A DNA stretch of 64,000 bases from Verticillium longisporum (GCA_019188255.1 JAETXT010000016.1:620001-684000), one strand, 5' to 3'. Shown: positions 36,766 to 47,993, numbered from the stretch's first letter. Program-made: numbers and translations. The notes: generated by a model not told the origin, from the sequence alone.

Positions 36766-38129
36766 ATGCTCGAATACATCAGCTACAAAAAGTACAAGAA
36801 GTACAAGACGGACAAGGATGCCAAGGACGCAGTGGCCGCAGAGCATGAGCATCAGAGCAGCTCGAGGCCATCGGCCTCCCGCACCAACTCTCGCTCACAG
36901 CTGGCGCAAGAGCCCGGCCCCATTCTCGACAAGGACGACGAGGCCTTCTTCGCTTCCATTTTGAATTCTGACGAATACGACGGACCGGCACCACCTCTAC
37001 CGCCACGCACCGCCAGCACGTCCGATGTGAACTGGGACTCCTCCGACGAGTCGACCATTCGTGGCATCCAAAACGCCAAGGCGGCGCCGTCACCGCTGCC
37101 GACCAAGGAGAAGGAAAAGGAGAAGAAGTCACACAACCCCATCTCCTTCCTGCTCCACCGCAAGGACAAGGACAAGGACAAGCAGCTGGCCGTCGTCGAG
37201 CCAAAGAAGGTCGACCCGTCCGAGGAGGCCCGCGAGCGCGACGACCTCTCCCGCGTCCTCGACGACCTCAACCTCGGCGCCCAGAACAACAAGGCCTTCG
37301 CCCTGTCGGCCGAGTCGAACGAGCTCGTCCGCAAGTTCACCCTCGTGCTCAAGGACCTTGTCAACGGCGTGCCCACAGCCGTCGACGACCTCAAGGCCCT
37401 CGTCGACGACCGCGACGGCACCCACAAGAAGAACTACGACAAGCTCCCCAGCAGCATGAAGAAGCTCGTCGCCGGCCCCCCCGACAAGGTCACCAAGCAG
37501 ATGGGGCCTGAGATGATGGCCGCCGCTGCCGAGAGCCAGGGCATCAAGCGCGACCCCAAGGCCGACAACTCGGACATGAAGAGCGCCGCCAAGAGCCTGC
37601 TCATGCCCAAGAGCCTCAACGACCTCGTCACCAAGCCCGGCGCCATCATCGGCATGCTCAAGGCCATTGTCAACTTTTTGAAGCTGCGCTGGCCCGCCTT
37701 TATCGGCCTCAACGTTGTCTGGAGCGTGGCCATTTTCCGTACGTCATCCCCCATCGCCCCCCTGTTGATGAGACGCATGCTAACCTGCCATCCACAGTCC
37801 TCCTTCTCGTGCTCTGGTACTGCCACAAGCGTGGCCGCGAGGTCCGCCTCGAGCGCGAAAACTCGGAGCGCAACGGGCCCCCCATCGACGGTGCCGCCCG
37901 CGTCGAGGAGCTGCCCGACGACCCCATGCTGCCGGCCCCCGTGTCGCGTGCCTCGTCCTACCGCAGCTCCAGCAGCCGCAGCCACCACCGCGACCGCGAA
38001 AGCCACGGCCACGGCCGCCGGTCGCGCGACTCGCGCAGCGGCAGGGAGTCGAGAAGCGGGCGCGTGTCGCCGCTGAGCGAGGTCGACCCTGCCCTCGAGA
38101 GCCCTCGTCGCAGGCGGACGCACAGGTGA
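36766..38129 (+). CDS. conserved-looking orphan single-pass membrane protein
   Basis: Exons 36766-37738 and 37798-38129 give 434 residues; the splice joins VAIF to LLLLVLWYCHKRG. I recognise no named family. The N-terminus is very basic (YISYKKYKKYKTDKDAK), followed by an acidic linker (EYDGPAPPLPP), a Lys/Asp-rich stretch (KEKEKEKK, KDKDKDK), then a structured, probably helical region at about residues 150-300 (SRVLDDLNLGAQNNKAFAL; SSMKKLVAGPPDKVTKQMGP). A hydrophobic segment at about 305-336 would span a membrane once. The tail is rich in Arg, Ser and His. Coding periodicity is strong. Localisation and role are unknown. Confidence 0.82.
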
Positions 38130-38463
38130 TTTGTTGGTTTGCCATGCGAGATACGAGAGGGGTGGCATAGACTTGGATGAACGGTTTCGATGGATTTGGA
38201 TGAAAATGACCCAGGATACCCCAAATGTTCTCTTAATATATAGTTTTGATGAATTGCCATGACAGTCATGAAGTTTCAAAGAGCATCATTGCCCATTTAT
38301 CCACCGTCTGTGCCTCATATTATACATTGTGCCCCAAAGAGATAAGGAGGAGACGGACTGTATCACCTCGACCATCAACACCAAACGCCAGCCCAGGGTA
38401 TCTTTCTCTCTCTCTCTCTCCAAAAAGCCAAACCGCCGCACGCGCACCTTGTCGACAAGCCCC
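38130..38463. other. convergent intergenic gap
   Basis: Contains 3' ends of two convergent genes and a CT tract at about 38403-38420. Nothing else seen. Confidence 0.6.
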
Positions 38464-40234
38464 TCAATCATCCTGCACGACCTCCTTGATCTCCTCCTGG
38501 TCAGGCAGGCCGGCGTCGTTGCCGCCCTTGCGCTCGTCCTTGGCCTGATCGAGAATCTGTCCGCCGTCCTGCATCCAGAAGTCCACCTCGTCAATAATGT
38601 CGTAGACGACGTCCTCGGCAATCTGCTCCGTGTAGCGGTCGGATACGGGCAGAAGCGGGGCCCGCGCGTCGTCGACGCCGCCCATGGCCATGTCTTCTTG
38701 GCCAGGGCTGGCGCCAGGGGGACACCAAAAGTCGGGTCCAAAGTTGACCTCGGCGGCGCCGCCGCGGAAGACGCTGACGGCGGGGTAGTACCCCAGCATG
38801 CCGTCGTCGAAGCCCTCGCGGGCGCCGGGGGCGGCGAGCGGCTTGGAGGCTGGCGGCAGGAAGGCGAGGAGGTCCTCAAAGGCGGTGCCCATGGGCACGC
38901 CGTTCTTGTACACCTTGATGTGGGACCCCGGCAGAGTGCGCAGGGCGGGCAGGGCGTGGACGGGGTTGGGCTGCTCGGCCGAGTCGGGGTTGACGACGGG
39001 GTTGGGGCTCATGAGGTCCTCGAGCTCTTTGCACGTGTGGTAGTCGATCTGCTCAAAATAGATGTGGGCCTTGAAGCGGATGGGGATGCGGTCGCGCACA
39101 ATGTTCGGGGCCTCGCTGGTCCCGCCGTGTGGGGGTCGGAGGAGGCGGACGTGTCGAGGTCGACGGCGGGGTTGTAGCGACCTGTGACGACCTTGCGGTG
39201 GAGGTGCTCAGAGGGCAGCTGAATCTCGAGGCCGATGACGTCGCCCTCTTGAATGTCCTCGCCGGCGGGGAAGAAGTCCTTGGGTCGGGACATGTAGACC
39301 TTCTGGCCGGCCTTGTCGCGGATGCCGTAGCTATAGGCATCGAAGCCGACAGGCGCGTCGACGGCGGCCTCGCGACGCGCGAACCCCATGCGAACGTGGC
39401 CGTTGGACTCAGGGTCGCCAGGCTTGGGGTCCTTGACGATGCCTCTGTTGATCTTGACCTCGTAGTAGAAGCGACCCTGACGGATGGCGACATTTGCGCG
39501 GGTCATACGAAAGCCCTTGTGGGTGGTGATGTGGCGCCCGGACTGGTCGAAGAACATGTGGGTGGCCGAGTCCTCAAAGCTCATGTGAGGCCCATGGGGG
39601 AAGGGCTCGGTCTGGCGGTAGTAGAGGGACGAGGGAAAGGCGGGATCGGCGATGCAGTGGGTGTAGTGATAGCTCTTCTTGTTGTAAACACTAGGCAGTC
39701 AGAGTCAGGCGCTGGGGTCACGTTTGGAGCAGGAGCGACGTACTGGTCAGAGGTCTCGAAGAAAGCAATCTTGCCCTGTCCGTCGAGGGAGGGTACTTCG
39801 TGGTGGGAGATGAAGACGGGACCACGGGGCGGGTCGAAGTCGGTCTGCTTCGCCGCGGGCAGCTTATACCGCAGCGGGCCCGACTCGGAGGACGAGGGCT
39901 CTTCCTTGTCCCGAGAAGTGGCATTTTTACTCTTGCCCTTGGGATCAGGGGTGCCGCGGTTGCTGTCGCCGCCAAAGGTGACCTTGGACTCGCGCTTCTT
40001 GTACGACTCCTTCTTGGCCCGCTTGTCGCGCGTGTGGGCAGGCATGTCGTCTGTGGACTGTGCCTGTGGCGTTGATCGCACGTCTGGGTTCAGGGGTGAT
40101 GGGACTGAGGGAGCATGGTCCTCCTCGATTGCTCGTTTCTGGGGCACGAACACTGCCGTGGTCGTCGCGGTTGTCGCAGGAGCGAAGGAGGTGCTGGGAG
40201 TCGAATCCCGCGGAGGAGTGTCTGCGTCGGCCAT
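38464..40234 (-). CDS. BRE2: COMPASS subunit Bre2/Ash2 (SPRY domain), frame broken once
   Basis: Bre2 is a core subunit of the Set1/COMPASS complex that methylates histone H3 Lys4. Exons are 40234-39744 and 39690-38464. The splice gives FFETSDHVYNKKSYHYTH. The N-terminal 160 residues are disordered with basic patches (KRAKKESYKKRESK). The SPRY domain follows (SFEDSATHMFFDQSGRHITT; GRFYYEVKI; HVRMGFARREA), interrupted by a long insertion before EAPNIVRDRIPIRFKAHIYF and the C-terminal block NVHALPAL-like sequence PNPVHALPALRTLPG and NFGPDFWCPP. The frame slips at the G run 39131-39135: one base more there would join SDP to PHGGTSEAPNIVRD and give 572 residues. Both sides match the family, so the slip is an error or a recent lesion. 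Confidence 0.9.
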
Positions 40235-40430
40235 GGCGAAGTGAAAGAACAGAACAGAACAGAATGAACCAGATGAAAGTCAACCGGCAAAGTAACAAAG
40301 GGGGGTGCACCAGGCAGGTAAAGGGGGGTTGCGTGGGTAGGTGACTTGAAAGGTTGACAGCGAGGAGGAAAGATATCGGGATTGTCGCCAAGTCGGAATT
40401 GACGAGCTCCAGGTCTAAGGCAAGTCACGG

Positions 40431-40852
40431 TCAGGGCAGCGCCTGCTCCCCGCGTTGCGAGCGCGTCCGAGCTGGACGTGTCGTCACAGGGCTCTTTGAC
40501 AGGGGTAGCTGCGCTGACCTCCCCACCTGAAGCTGCCTCAAGCACTGCTCCATGTTGGTGGCCTGCCATGTCTTCCCCTTGATCACATTCATCAGTGGTC
40601 CCTCCTTCGGTAGCAGTGTCGGATACTGTCTGTTCCAAGTTTCCATCTCGAATCCTGTGATCGAAGCATCTTGTAGGTCGGGCTGCTCGTTCAGGCTCGC
40701 CACCTTTTGGAGCACTTCTAGGTCCATTAGACTTCGTAGAAGAAGAATGTGCAGGGTTCAAACTGTTCCGAAACTTTGCTTCCTTTGCTGCCATTGTTTG
40801 CCGTCGTTGTATGCGTCTGAGCCGGCTCCTCATCTTCGTAGAACAATGACAT
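40431..40852 (-). pseudogene. AIG2-like (gamma-glutamylcyclotransferase-like) gene, disrupted and truncated
   Basis: Starting at ATG 40852 the frame reads MSLFYEDEEPAQ and then EPCTFFFY, and in another frame SLMDLEVLQKVASLNEQPD, ITGFEMETWNRQYPTLLPKE and GKTWQATNMEQCLRQLQ. This is the N-terminal half of the AIG2-like fold, whose hallmark is FFYGSLMD. One base is missing inside that hallmark, near 40735. After CLRQLQ the expected continuation with the ETSAY-type segment is absent and the frame ends at 40431 in unrelated, basic sequence. So there is at least one frameshift and a loss of the C-terminal half. Further errors or a spliced 3' exon could explain part of this, but BRE2 starts only 200 bases away. 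The biochemical role is unlikely to be retained. Confidence 0.6.
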
Positions 40853-41410
40853 TTACCCGAGTTCATGGTTTCGACGAGCTCCTCCTTGTCTTCCAGCCTT
40901 TGAGCTGCTGTCGTGGCATGATGGCAAGGGGCAGTATCCTGAGCGGGATCCTTGGCGTCTGCTACTGGTCAACTTTCACATGACAAGTTAAAAAAGCATT
41001 TGCAGACCTTCAGGTGCCTATATATCAAATACAGCTTGTGTGCTCAAAAGCGTGGGCCTAGGTGCTGCAGTTGAGCCCGCCTTCTTCACCAGCGGCACCA
41101 TCTTGACTACGACTGGTGATCTGGATCTTGACAATAAACGCTGGTGTATTCATCCGACGCTGAATGAAAAGAGACTTGTCTTGCTCGTCCGAGCCAGCTC
41201 TATCGCTGTCAATGTCCGTCTATCCGGATCCTCCAACGCCGCCCTATGGGGTCCCCCATGACTCTAGTTCTCTAGGTCCTACACATTGTACAGAAAATGC
41301 TCTCGTTGTTGTACATGGATGCTCTCTCGCTCTCACTCTTGCCTCTCTGCCGCCCCGTTGCGCATCCAGCCCTTTCGTCATCTGTGTCGTCTCGCGCGCC
41401 GCTACCCCCT
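40853..41410. other. intergenic gap
   Basis: Between the AIG2-like remnant and the carrier gene. No gene recognised. Confidence 0.55.
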
Positions 41411-42771
41411 TCACATGGGCGCCGCCTTCTCCTCGTCTTGCGGGTCCCAGATCGACAACTCCCGCAGCAACCTCTGGTACAGGAACAGCATGCACCCGCT
41501 CTGGATAAACGTCCACACGCCGCGGGGGCCCACGCCCCGGAACCAGCCCCCGAGGCCCTCGGTCTGGTAGATCACCCTGAGACCCTTGAGCACCGACATG
41601 GCCTTCAGGTTGACGGCGCCGAGGCGCGGCGTGTGCGTCGACGGCGAAGACGTCGAGATGTTGCGCTTCTGAGCATGTGACGCGTGCGCCGTCTTGTTCG
41701 TCGCCGCGCTGCTCGCCGCCGCCGCCGCCGCCGCCTCGGGCGGAATGTGCACCTGCGTCTGCAGCCTCGTCTTGACAACGTCGAGCGGACACGTCACTAT
41801 GCCCGCGAGACCGCCGGCTAGGCCGCCCGTCAGCAGCTCGAGCGGCACGCCGACCTCGCGGCTTCCCTTGTAGGCGCGCGCCCAGGCGTGGAACTGCTCC
41901 CAGAACATGAGCTGCAGCGCCGAGAAGGGCAGGTCGCGGTACAGCGTCGCCTTGTAGCCGTGGAAGAGCGCCTTGGGGCCCTCCTGCCGGACAATGGTGC
42001 GCACGGCGTCCGTCGTGCCGCGGTAGTTGTAGCCCGAGCGGAAATACGGATTGTCGTAGCGCCCTTGGAGCTGCAGCCGCGTCTTGAGCACCTCGGAGGG
42101 GACGTAGACGATGGACGAGGCCAGGTCGCCGAGGAATCCTATCATCAGAGGTTCAGCACAAGCGTCTGGAAAAGGGGAAAGAAGCAGATCGAAAGCAGAG
42201 GTTCATTCTGACGTACCGGCCGAAAAATAGGCGAGGTGGTGCGGCACCCCGCCATCGATCAATACGCGCTTGCTCCATTCATACGTGCCGAAGAAGAGCA
42301 TGGTGCCGGGAAAGGAGCCGCCGAGGGCGGGCTTCCACCCGCCGTACAGGCCTCTGCGCACGCCCTCCTGCCGCCATATCGTGTAGTAGGATGTGGTGAG
42401 GCTGTTGTACTTGGGGGCACGTGTGGGTCGCCCTGCTGGCGCGTCTTGACGGTGTCGAGGGAGTGCATGAGCATGTCGCCTGTCGAGCCGCCTATACCGC
42501 CGGCGATCATGGCGTGCAGGTAGGGAGGGCGCGCCTCCTCGCCGAGGTCGGCATCTTGGTCGGAGGCGGCGTTGCTCATGGCCTGTGCCTGGGCCTGGGC
42601 CTGGGCTGAGAGCGGTGACTGGTGGTGAGCGGCGTCTGGGGTGGTGGGGGTGCCGCGGTATCCAAGATCGGTGAGGAGGTCTGCGCCGGCCGCATGTCGA
42701 TTGTCAAGAGGAGCCGGTGAGGAGGGCGTCGTGGGCGAGAAGAGACCAGTGATGCGGTCAGCGAGGGACAT
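41411..42771 (-). CDS. MME1: mitochondrial carrier family protein, Mme1-like, frame broken once
   Basis: Solute carrier of the mitochondrial inner membrane; yeast Mme1 (YMR166C) is described as a magnesium exporter. Exons 42771-42217 and 42138-41411. Three carrier signatures are visible: [32 protein letters not shown] and [13 protein letters not shown], one per repeat. The splice gives [18 protein letters not shown]. The N-terminus has an Ala/Gln-rich stretch, and an Ala run precedes a Ser/Thr-rich insert in the third repeat. At the G run 42413-42417 one base is missing. Upstream reads DPHVPP; downstream in another frame reads [17 protein letters not shown], then [19 protein letters not shown], which is canonical. 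With the slip corrected the protein has 427 residues. Substrate is inference from the closest family I recognise. Confidence 0.88.
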
Positions 42772-43445
42772 CGAGGTCGCCCGGAAGATGCGACGCCGTT
42801 GATCAACAGCTGGTCGACCGCCGCCGTCGAAAGGAGCGAGATGACTACTCAGCGGTCGATTCGGGAAGCAGGAAGATGAAGATGGATGGTGGTCGATGTG
42901 GTGAGAGGGACGTTCCGAAGCCAAAGGAAAAAGACGTTGGAGAAGCCGGTCGTGATGTCGCCAAGAGGCCTCCCCGGTGATGATGGTAGCGGGCTGAAGT
43001 TGCGGGAGGCAAAACTCGGCGCTGTTGCGGGTGCGGCTTTGCTCTTGACTGCTTGACTGCTTGACAAGAGGCGGACGGTCCAGGGCAGGTTGAAAATTGC
43101 TGCAGGGGTCCAATTCCAGGCTCCGTGCCGCGAGTGAGGGTGAGGTCAGCGTCCGCCTCTCCGCACTAGGCCGCCCTTGGCGTCATAGGCCCACAGCCTG
43201 CGGTGTCCTGTTGTCCTCAAGTGGAAGCATCGGTGCTCTGGTAGCGCACCGTATTTGTCAAGACATGTCGTGCCACTGCCGGAGACGACGAGTTGTACGC
43301 AGTTGAAAATAGCTGACGGTATGACGGATCGGGCTTGTCTTCTAGAGGAGTCATAATTCATGCACTTTGAGGGACATGGATAGGCAAAGCCCACGAGGTC
43401 CACTTTGATGGGTGAATGATAGCTTCTATCCAGGCTCATCGACTG
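42772..43445. other. intergenic gap
   Basis: Promoter side of the carrier gene. The upstream frame stays open on the minus strand as far as about 43113, but its composition is not protein-like. No gene supported. Confidence 0.55.
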
Positions 43446-44031
43446 CTACCTCTCTCGACCCTTATGTTCCCACCATCGTATCGGCCCAAACTTCTTCAAC
43501 GGATACAAAAAGTGAGTCACCTTGCCCGTCACTAAGCTCATCGGCACCGGTCCATATGTGTTGCTGTCGATCGTCTTGTCCCCATCGCCCTCCACCCAGA
43601 TATGTCCCTGTGGCACCCGTGCCACTGGCTCCGGATACGGCGCCTTTGTCCTGACGACGTCACCCTCCACCGCCATGATTCTCTTGATAGAGATGGCCTC
43701 TGGGTTGTTGGGACTCCTGTAGCCACGTCAGCCACAACGCGCCCGGCACCGCCTCTGAGTCCGGCACCGCTCACCTGAATGTCACAATCATGCCGCGCTC
43801 GAGGTCGTACTGAGGCCACCACTTCCACGTGAGGACCTTGTCCTGCAACAGGCTGCTGTTGTAGTCCTCGTTGAAAAAGGGATACATTGACGGTCCGTGG
43901 ACGTTGTGTATCTCGGCGACGTAATTGTTGAACATGATGACCACGGGGATCCACGTCGCGTACCCGAGCAGGCGTTTGGAAAAGTCTGTGAGAAACGGCC
44001 GTGCCGTGAGCCATCGGAGGCGTGCGTTCAT
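43446..44031 (-). CDS. IMP2: mitochondrial inner membrane protease subunit 2
   Basis: Signal-peptidase-like serine protease (S26 family) that removes sorting signals from proteins in the intermembrane space, in complex with Imp1. Exons 44031-43775 and 43716-43446 give 175 residues, the normal size. An N-terminal hydrophobic segment (WIPVVIMFNNYV) anchors it. The catalytic serine is Ser48 in HGPSMYPFF, and the catalytic lysine is Lys97 in SIKRIMAVEGD, directly after the splice. The conserved VPQGHIWVEGDG and DSNTYGPVPMSLVTGKV boxes follow. No lesion seen. Imp1 is less likely because of the RIMAVEGD and NTYGPVP context. Confidence 0.93.
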
Positions 44032-44663
44032 GTCGAGCTGCTGCAGATGGAGCTTCTGTCTCCCCTCCCCTTCTGCATAATGATGAAAATCGGGCTGCTG
44101 AGTTTCGATCTGGAGTTCGTCATGGGTGAGGTGAGCGAGCTGGGCTCGGATGCGTTACACTATTCCTGGCGGGAAAGGGCTCCAATTTCTTATCGTACCT
44201 AGCTTATCGCACTCTCATGCTCACAAGCACCTCTCCATTTCGCACCACGAGCAGTCAAGTCTCACGTCCCGGCACGCCATGCTCATCTTTCATTTCATAA
44301 AGTACACTGTGTAGAGTTTCATTGTATTCATCAACCCAAATCAGCACTACTTGCAGTGCCCCCCGCGACAATGCTTTTGACGCCCCCGAGACTCCTCTGG
44401 AAGGGTGGGCGCCGGGGCTGGCAGCCTACCAGCCCCAACCCCGGACCCCAAGCCCTGCCCCTGACCCCGACCCTCGCTATATGTCGAGTAGCCCGTCCAC
44501 GCGGCATCTAGCATCTATGCTCTCATGTCCGCGCCAAGCCAGATCCCCCCGCTTCCGACCGAACTCCGCGTGCGCGGCGATTGGGCATGACGGGCCGGTC
44601 AATTTTCAATTGTTTTCGTGGAGGCCGTCCCGAGCCGTCGCCGAATGATCGACCGTCATCTCC
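44032..44663. other. intergenic gap
   Basis: Between IMP2 and the eIF2-alpha gene, both on the minus strand. IMP2 promoter and eIF2-alpha 3' UTR expected. Nothing gene-like. Confidence 0.6.
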
Positions 44664-45830
44664 TCAAACAGTGTCGGGGATGTCATCGTCGCTGCCGCTG
44701 ACGCTCTCGTCACCGCTGACCTCGGCGTTCTCACGCTCGCGCTTCTCCATCAACGCCTGCAGCTCCGCGTCATCGCTCTCCGTGACGGCCTTGGGCTCCA
44801 TCTTGACGATCAGTTGTCCTCCGGCCGCCTCGATGCTCGTCCTAATGTCAACAATGGCCTCCTCCAGGCGGGTGATGCCGTGGCTCTTGTCGAGGCACGT
44901 GCTGGTGAGGACGTAGAGAGGGGGCGACACCAGCTTGACCTTGACCTGGGTCTCCTCCGTGTTCCTCGACTCGGCGGTCCGCAGCGCAGTCTTGACGGCA
45001 TCGATACCATCGTAACCGAAGCAGGTGACTTCGACGTCGGCACGGACCTTGGTAGGCTGGGGTGTGAGGCGCTTTCCAATGTACGACTTGAGCTCCTCCG
45101 CAACCGCCTCCGTGGGGAAGGTGACGTCCTGCCAAACATCGGGGTTGCTACATGTCTCGTCAGCACAAACACGACCATTACAAAAACAGTTCTCTTGCAA
45201 GCCTTACGTGATGGAGAGCTTGAAGGCGTCGATCGCGTGGCCGAACTTCTTGTTGAGCGGCCATGCTATGCTCTCGTACAGGGAGTCGATAGGAGTCAGG
45301 GTCTTCTCGGCGACGTGGCGCATGATGGAGTGGACCATCTTGCCTTTGTTGTAACGCTCCTCGCACTTGATGATATCCTCGGGGACACACGACGCTTGCT
45401 GAGATCGATGTAACCCTTCTCCTTGTCGACACGAAGCACGACGACGACCTCGTTGCGGCCGACGCGAATAAGCTTCTGGATAGACCTGATACGACGTCTC
45501 GAAAGCTCGGAAAGCAGAATCATGCCGTCAATGTTGTCGTACTCGAGGAGCTTGACGTAAGCACCCATCTCGGCAATCTAGAAACTCATGTCAGACATGT
45601 CGACAACCTTTTGGAGAGCGCATCGCGTCTCGAAACATGCTTGGGTGGAGAGCATGCAGAGCTCGGCGGTGGCAAACGGACCTGCTTGACGTTGACCCTG
45701 GAGGAGCCATGTTAGCATGAGGCCTTTGACTCGAGATGATGTTCCGGAACAAAACGTACATGACGAACTCGTCAATCTCGGGATACTTGTTTTCGAAGTA
45801 TCGAAAGTGGGAGTAGTTTGGCTCCGACAT
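44664..45830 (-). CDS. SUI2: translation initiation factor eIF2 subunit alpha, frame broken once
   Basis: Regulatory subunit of eIF2, which brings Met-tRNAi to the 40S ribosome. Exons are 45830-45760, 45697-45682 (16 nt), 45577-45208 and 45147-44664; corrected length 313 residues. The joins give [20 protein letters not shown]. The stress-kinase target is in [12 protein letters not shown], where Ser55 corresponds to mammalian Ser51. The S1 domain is followed by the helical and C-terminal domains ([25 protein letters not shown]) and an acidic tail ([11 protein letters not shown]). A base is missing at the G run 45381-45384: the frame reads KRRVS then needs one more base to continue [20 protein letters not shown]. 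Since the protein is essential in yeast, this is probably a sequence error. Confidence 0.94.
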
Positions 45831-46431
45831 GGTGGCGGTTATGCGCGCGTTCGCGACTTTCGGCCTGACTGAGTGTGTGGTGTTGAAGGAGGGAGGATAT
45901 GGGGCAAGGCGGGGTGAAGTGGCCGCTTGCTTTCGGGTGTAGCTCGATCGTCTTCGGGGTGGGTTTCCGTCGTCGTTCGAGGTCGAAATGGAATGATCGT
46001 AGCGGTGGAAGAAACGGCAACGGAGAGGTTTGACGTTTCGAGTCGCGGATGCCGAGCGGATTCGGAATTCAGATCAGACAGACAATCGTAGCGTCGGGGA
46101 GGCAGGAGTCACAATTTTGGCCGCTCGTCGAAGAAATTACGGCAGTGATGGTGGGGTGAGGCTTGGTGTGGCTGATGCCCCCAGCTATGGCGGCAACAGC
46201 CGGCAACAGCCCGCCCAAGCTTGCGCACGCTGAATGGCAGGCGACCAGAACAAAGTCGTTATCGCCACGTGACTGATACCCCTCCACCTCTTGTCGCAGT
46301 GCAGTCACCCAAGACTGACAGACGCATGGGGCATTTTCAGTGCTGTGAGCTCCAGGGCCGAAGCTAAGTAAACAAAAGCTTCCACGTCGGTGAACAAGCA
46401 TCGCGAGTACCCCCACCTCAGCAACCTGATC
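45831..46431. promoter_or_regulatory. divergent promoter region, eIF2-alpha / BUB3
   Basis: 600 bases between the start codons of two head-to-head genes. No TATA-like box stands out. Nothing else gene-like. Confidence 0.5.
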
Positions 46432-47670
46432 ATGGCGCCCGGTAGGTTCTCTTTACTGCTGTCCAACTTGATCACTTGGGTGAACGGTAGCTAATAGCGG
46501 TCATAGCAACTCAATTCGAGCTGGCGCAACCGCCCAACGATGCCGTTTCGTCCCTCTCGTATGCGCCCCAGAACTCGACGAGGCTCCTGGTTTCGTCGTG
46601 GGACAAGAACGTCTACCTCTACGACACCCACTCCGGCACTGAAGAGGCGCAAGGCACGCGGATCAGCACATTCGAACACCGCGCGCCAGTACTAGATGTC
46701 TGCTTCGGAGCCACCGACAACGAGGCGTACAGTGCATGCCTGGACTGGCAAGCCTACAAGTACGACTACCCCCCCGTTCCGCCATGCGTGACGGCAAGAC
46801 TGACCCGTCGCCCGTAGAATCGACCTTGAGACAGGCGAAAAGACATCAATTGCCAAACACAGCGCGCCAGTACGATGTGTGGTCTACAGCCCTGAGCAAT
46901 GTAGGCAGGCGCTCTTCTCTCGTGCTACCAAGCTAACACCAGCTAGCCCTCCTCATCACCGCCTCCTGGGACCAGACCCTTCAGATTCACAACACGAAAG
47001 ACCCCTCAGCACCCAACCTCACCATCTCCCTCCCCGGCAAGCCCCACGCTCTCAGCGCAAGTCCTTCAAAGCTCGTTGTCGCCATGACCGCTCGCCTCGT
47101 CCACATCTACGACCTCACCCCCATCCCCGCCTTCTTCAGTGCCTCTTCTCCCCCGAGATCAAGCCTTGGCAGCAGCGCGAGTCCTCTCTCAAGTTTCTCA
47201 CTCGCGCCGTATCCTGCATGCCCAATGACGCTGGCTACGCCACATCCAGCATTGAAGGCCGCGTCGCTGTCGAGTGGTTCGAGGACTCCCCCGAGTCCCA
47301 GGCCCGCAAGTACGCATTCAAGTGCCATAGACAGGCCGCCCCTGCCGACGAGAACGGCGCCGGTGCCGGCGATATTGTCTATCCGGTTAACGCTCTTGCT
47401 TTCCACCCCGTGTATGGCACCTTCGCCTCCGGAGGCGGCGACGGCACTGTCGCGCTATGGGACGCCGAGGCCAAGCGCCGCATGAAGCAGTACCAAAAGT
47501 TCCCCGACAGCGTCGCTGCCTTGGCCTTTTCCGCTGACGGCAAGTACCTCGCCATCGGCGTCTGCCCGGGCTTCGAGACGGGGATGGAGGATTACATTGG
47601 CGAGGGCAAGGCCAAGGTGTTGGTCAGGGAGCTCGGTGACGCGGAAGCCAAGGGCAAGGGCGCGAAATGA
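46432..47670 (+). CDS. BUB3: spindle checkpoint WD40 protein Bub3, frame broken once
   Basis: Bub3 binds phosphorylated Spc105/Knl1 at kinetochores and delays anaphase. Exons are 46432-46441 (10 nt), 46507-46759, 46818-46900 and 46947-47670. The joins give MAPATQFELAQPPNDA, DWQAYKIDLETGEKT and YSPEQSLLITASWDQTLQ. WD-type blades include RLLVSSWDKNVYLYD and FASGGGDGTVALWD; the Bub3 hallmark GRVAVEWFED is present. At the C run 47150-47154 a base is missing: PIPAFFSASS must move frame to reach PEIKPWQQRESSLKFLTRAV. Corrected length is 356 residues, normal for fungal Bub3. The third intron ends AGCTAG directly before CCC. Confidence 0.92.
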
Positions 47671-47993
47671 GGGGTGAAGAAACGGGATTCTGTCGCACAG
47701 CTGGCGCAAGGCGTTAGGTGGATCGGGAAAGACTGTTTCACAGAAGCAGACGTGGGGGGTCAAAAGCTCCGGTACTTGTTGATACCATATACAGGCAACT
47801 GAAAGATTAAGTCATGATGTTCCATGCTGTCTCAACCCCGCGAAAAGGGCCAACCTCTTGTAGTGACTTTTGGCATGTCCATATGTGTGTCCTCCCTGGC
47901 GAACTCTAACGTGAAAAGCAACATCTTGAGTTCCTGGCACCATAATTCTGAAGTTGAACACAGGTGGCGTTCTATCACCATATCCGCCCTCTT
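47671..47993. other. convergent intergenic gap
   Basis: 3' ends of BUB3 and the AT-hook-like gene. Nothing seen. Confidence 0.6.

Noticed and set aside
40190..40215. GTCGAATCCCGC, resembling the T-loop of a tRNA
   Set aside because: It lies in the first codons of BRE2, and no matching acceptor, D or anticodon stems are present.
39129..40244. 371-codon plus-strand frame antisense to BRE2
   Set aside because: Val/Gly/Leu-rich antisense shadow; the minus strand encodes a clear SPRY protein.
46744..46817. GC-AG intron in BUB3 starting GCAAGC at 46748
   Set aside because: It would give a stop at the join; the GT donor at 46760 gives a perfect QAYKIDLETGEK join.
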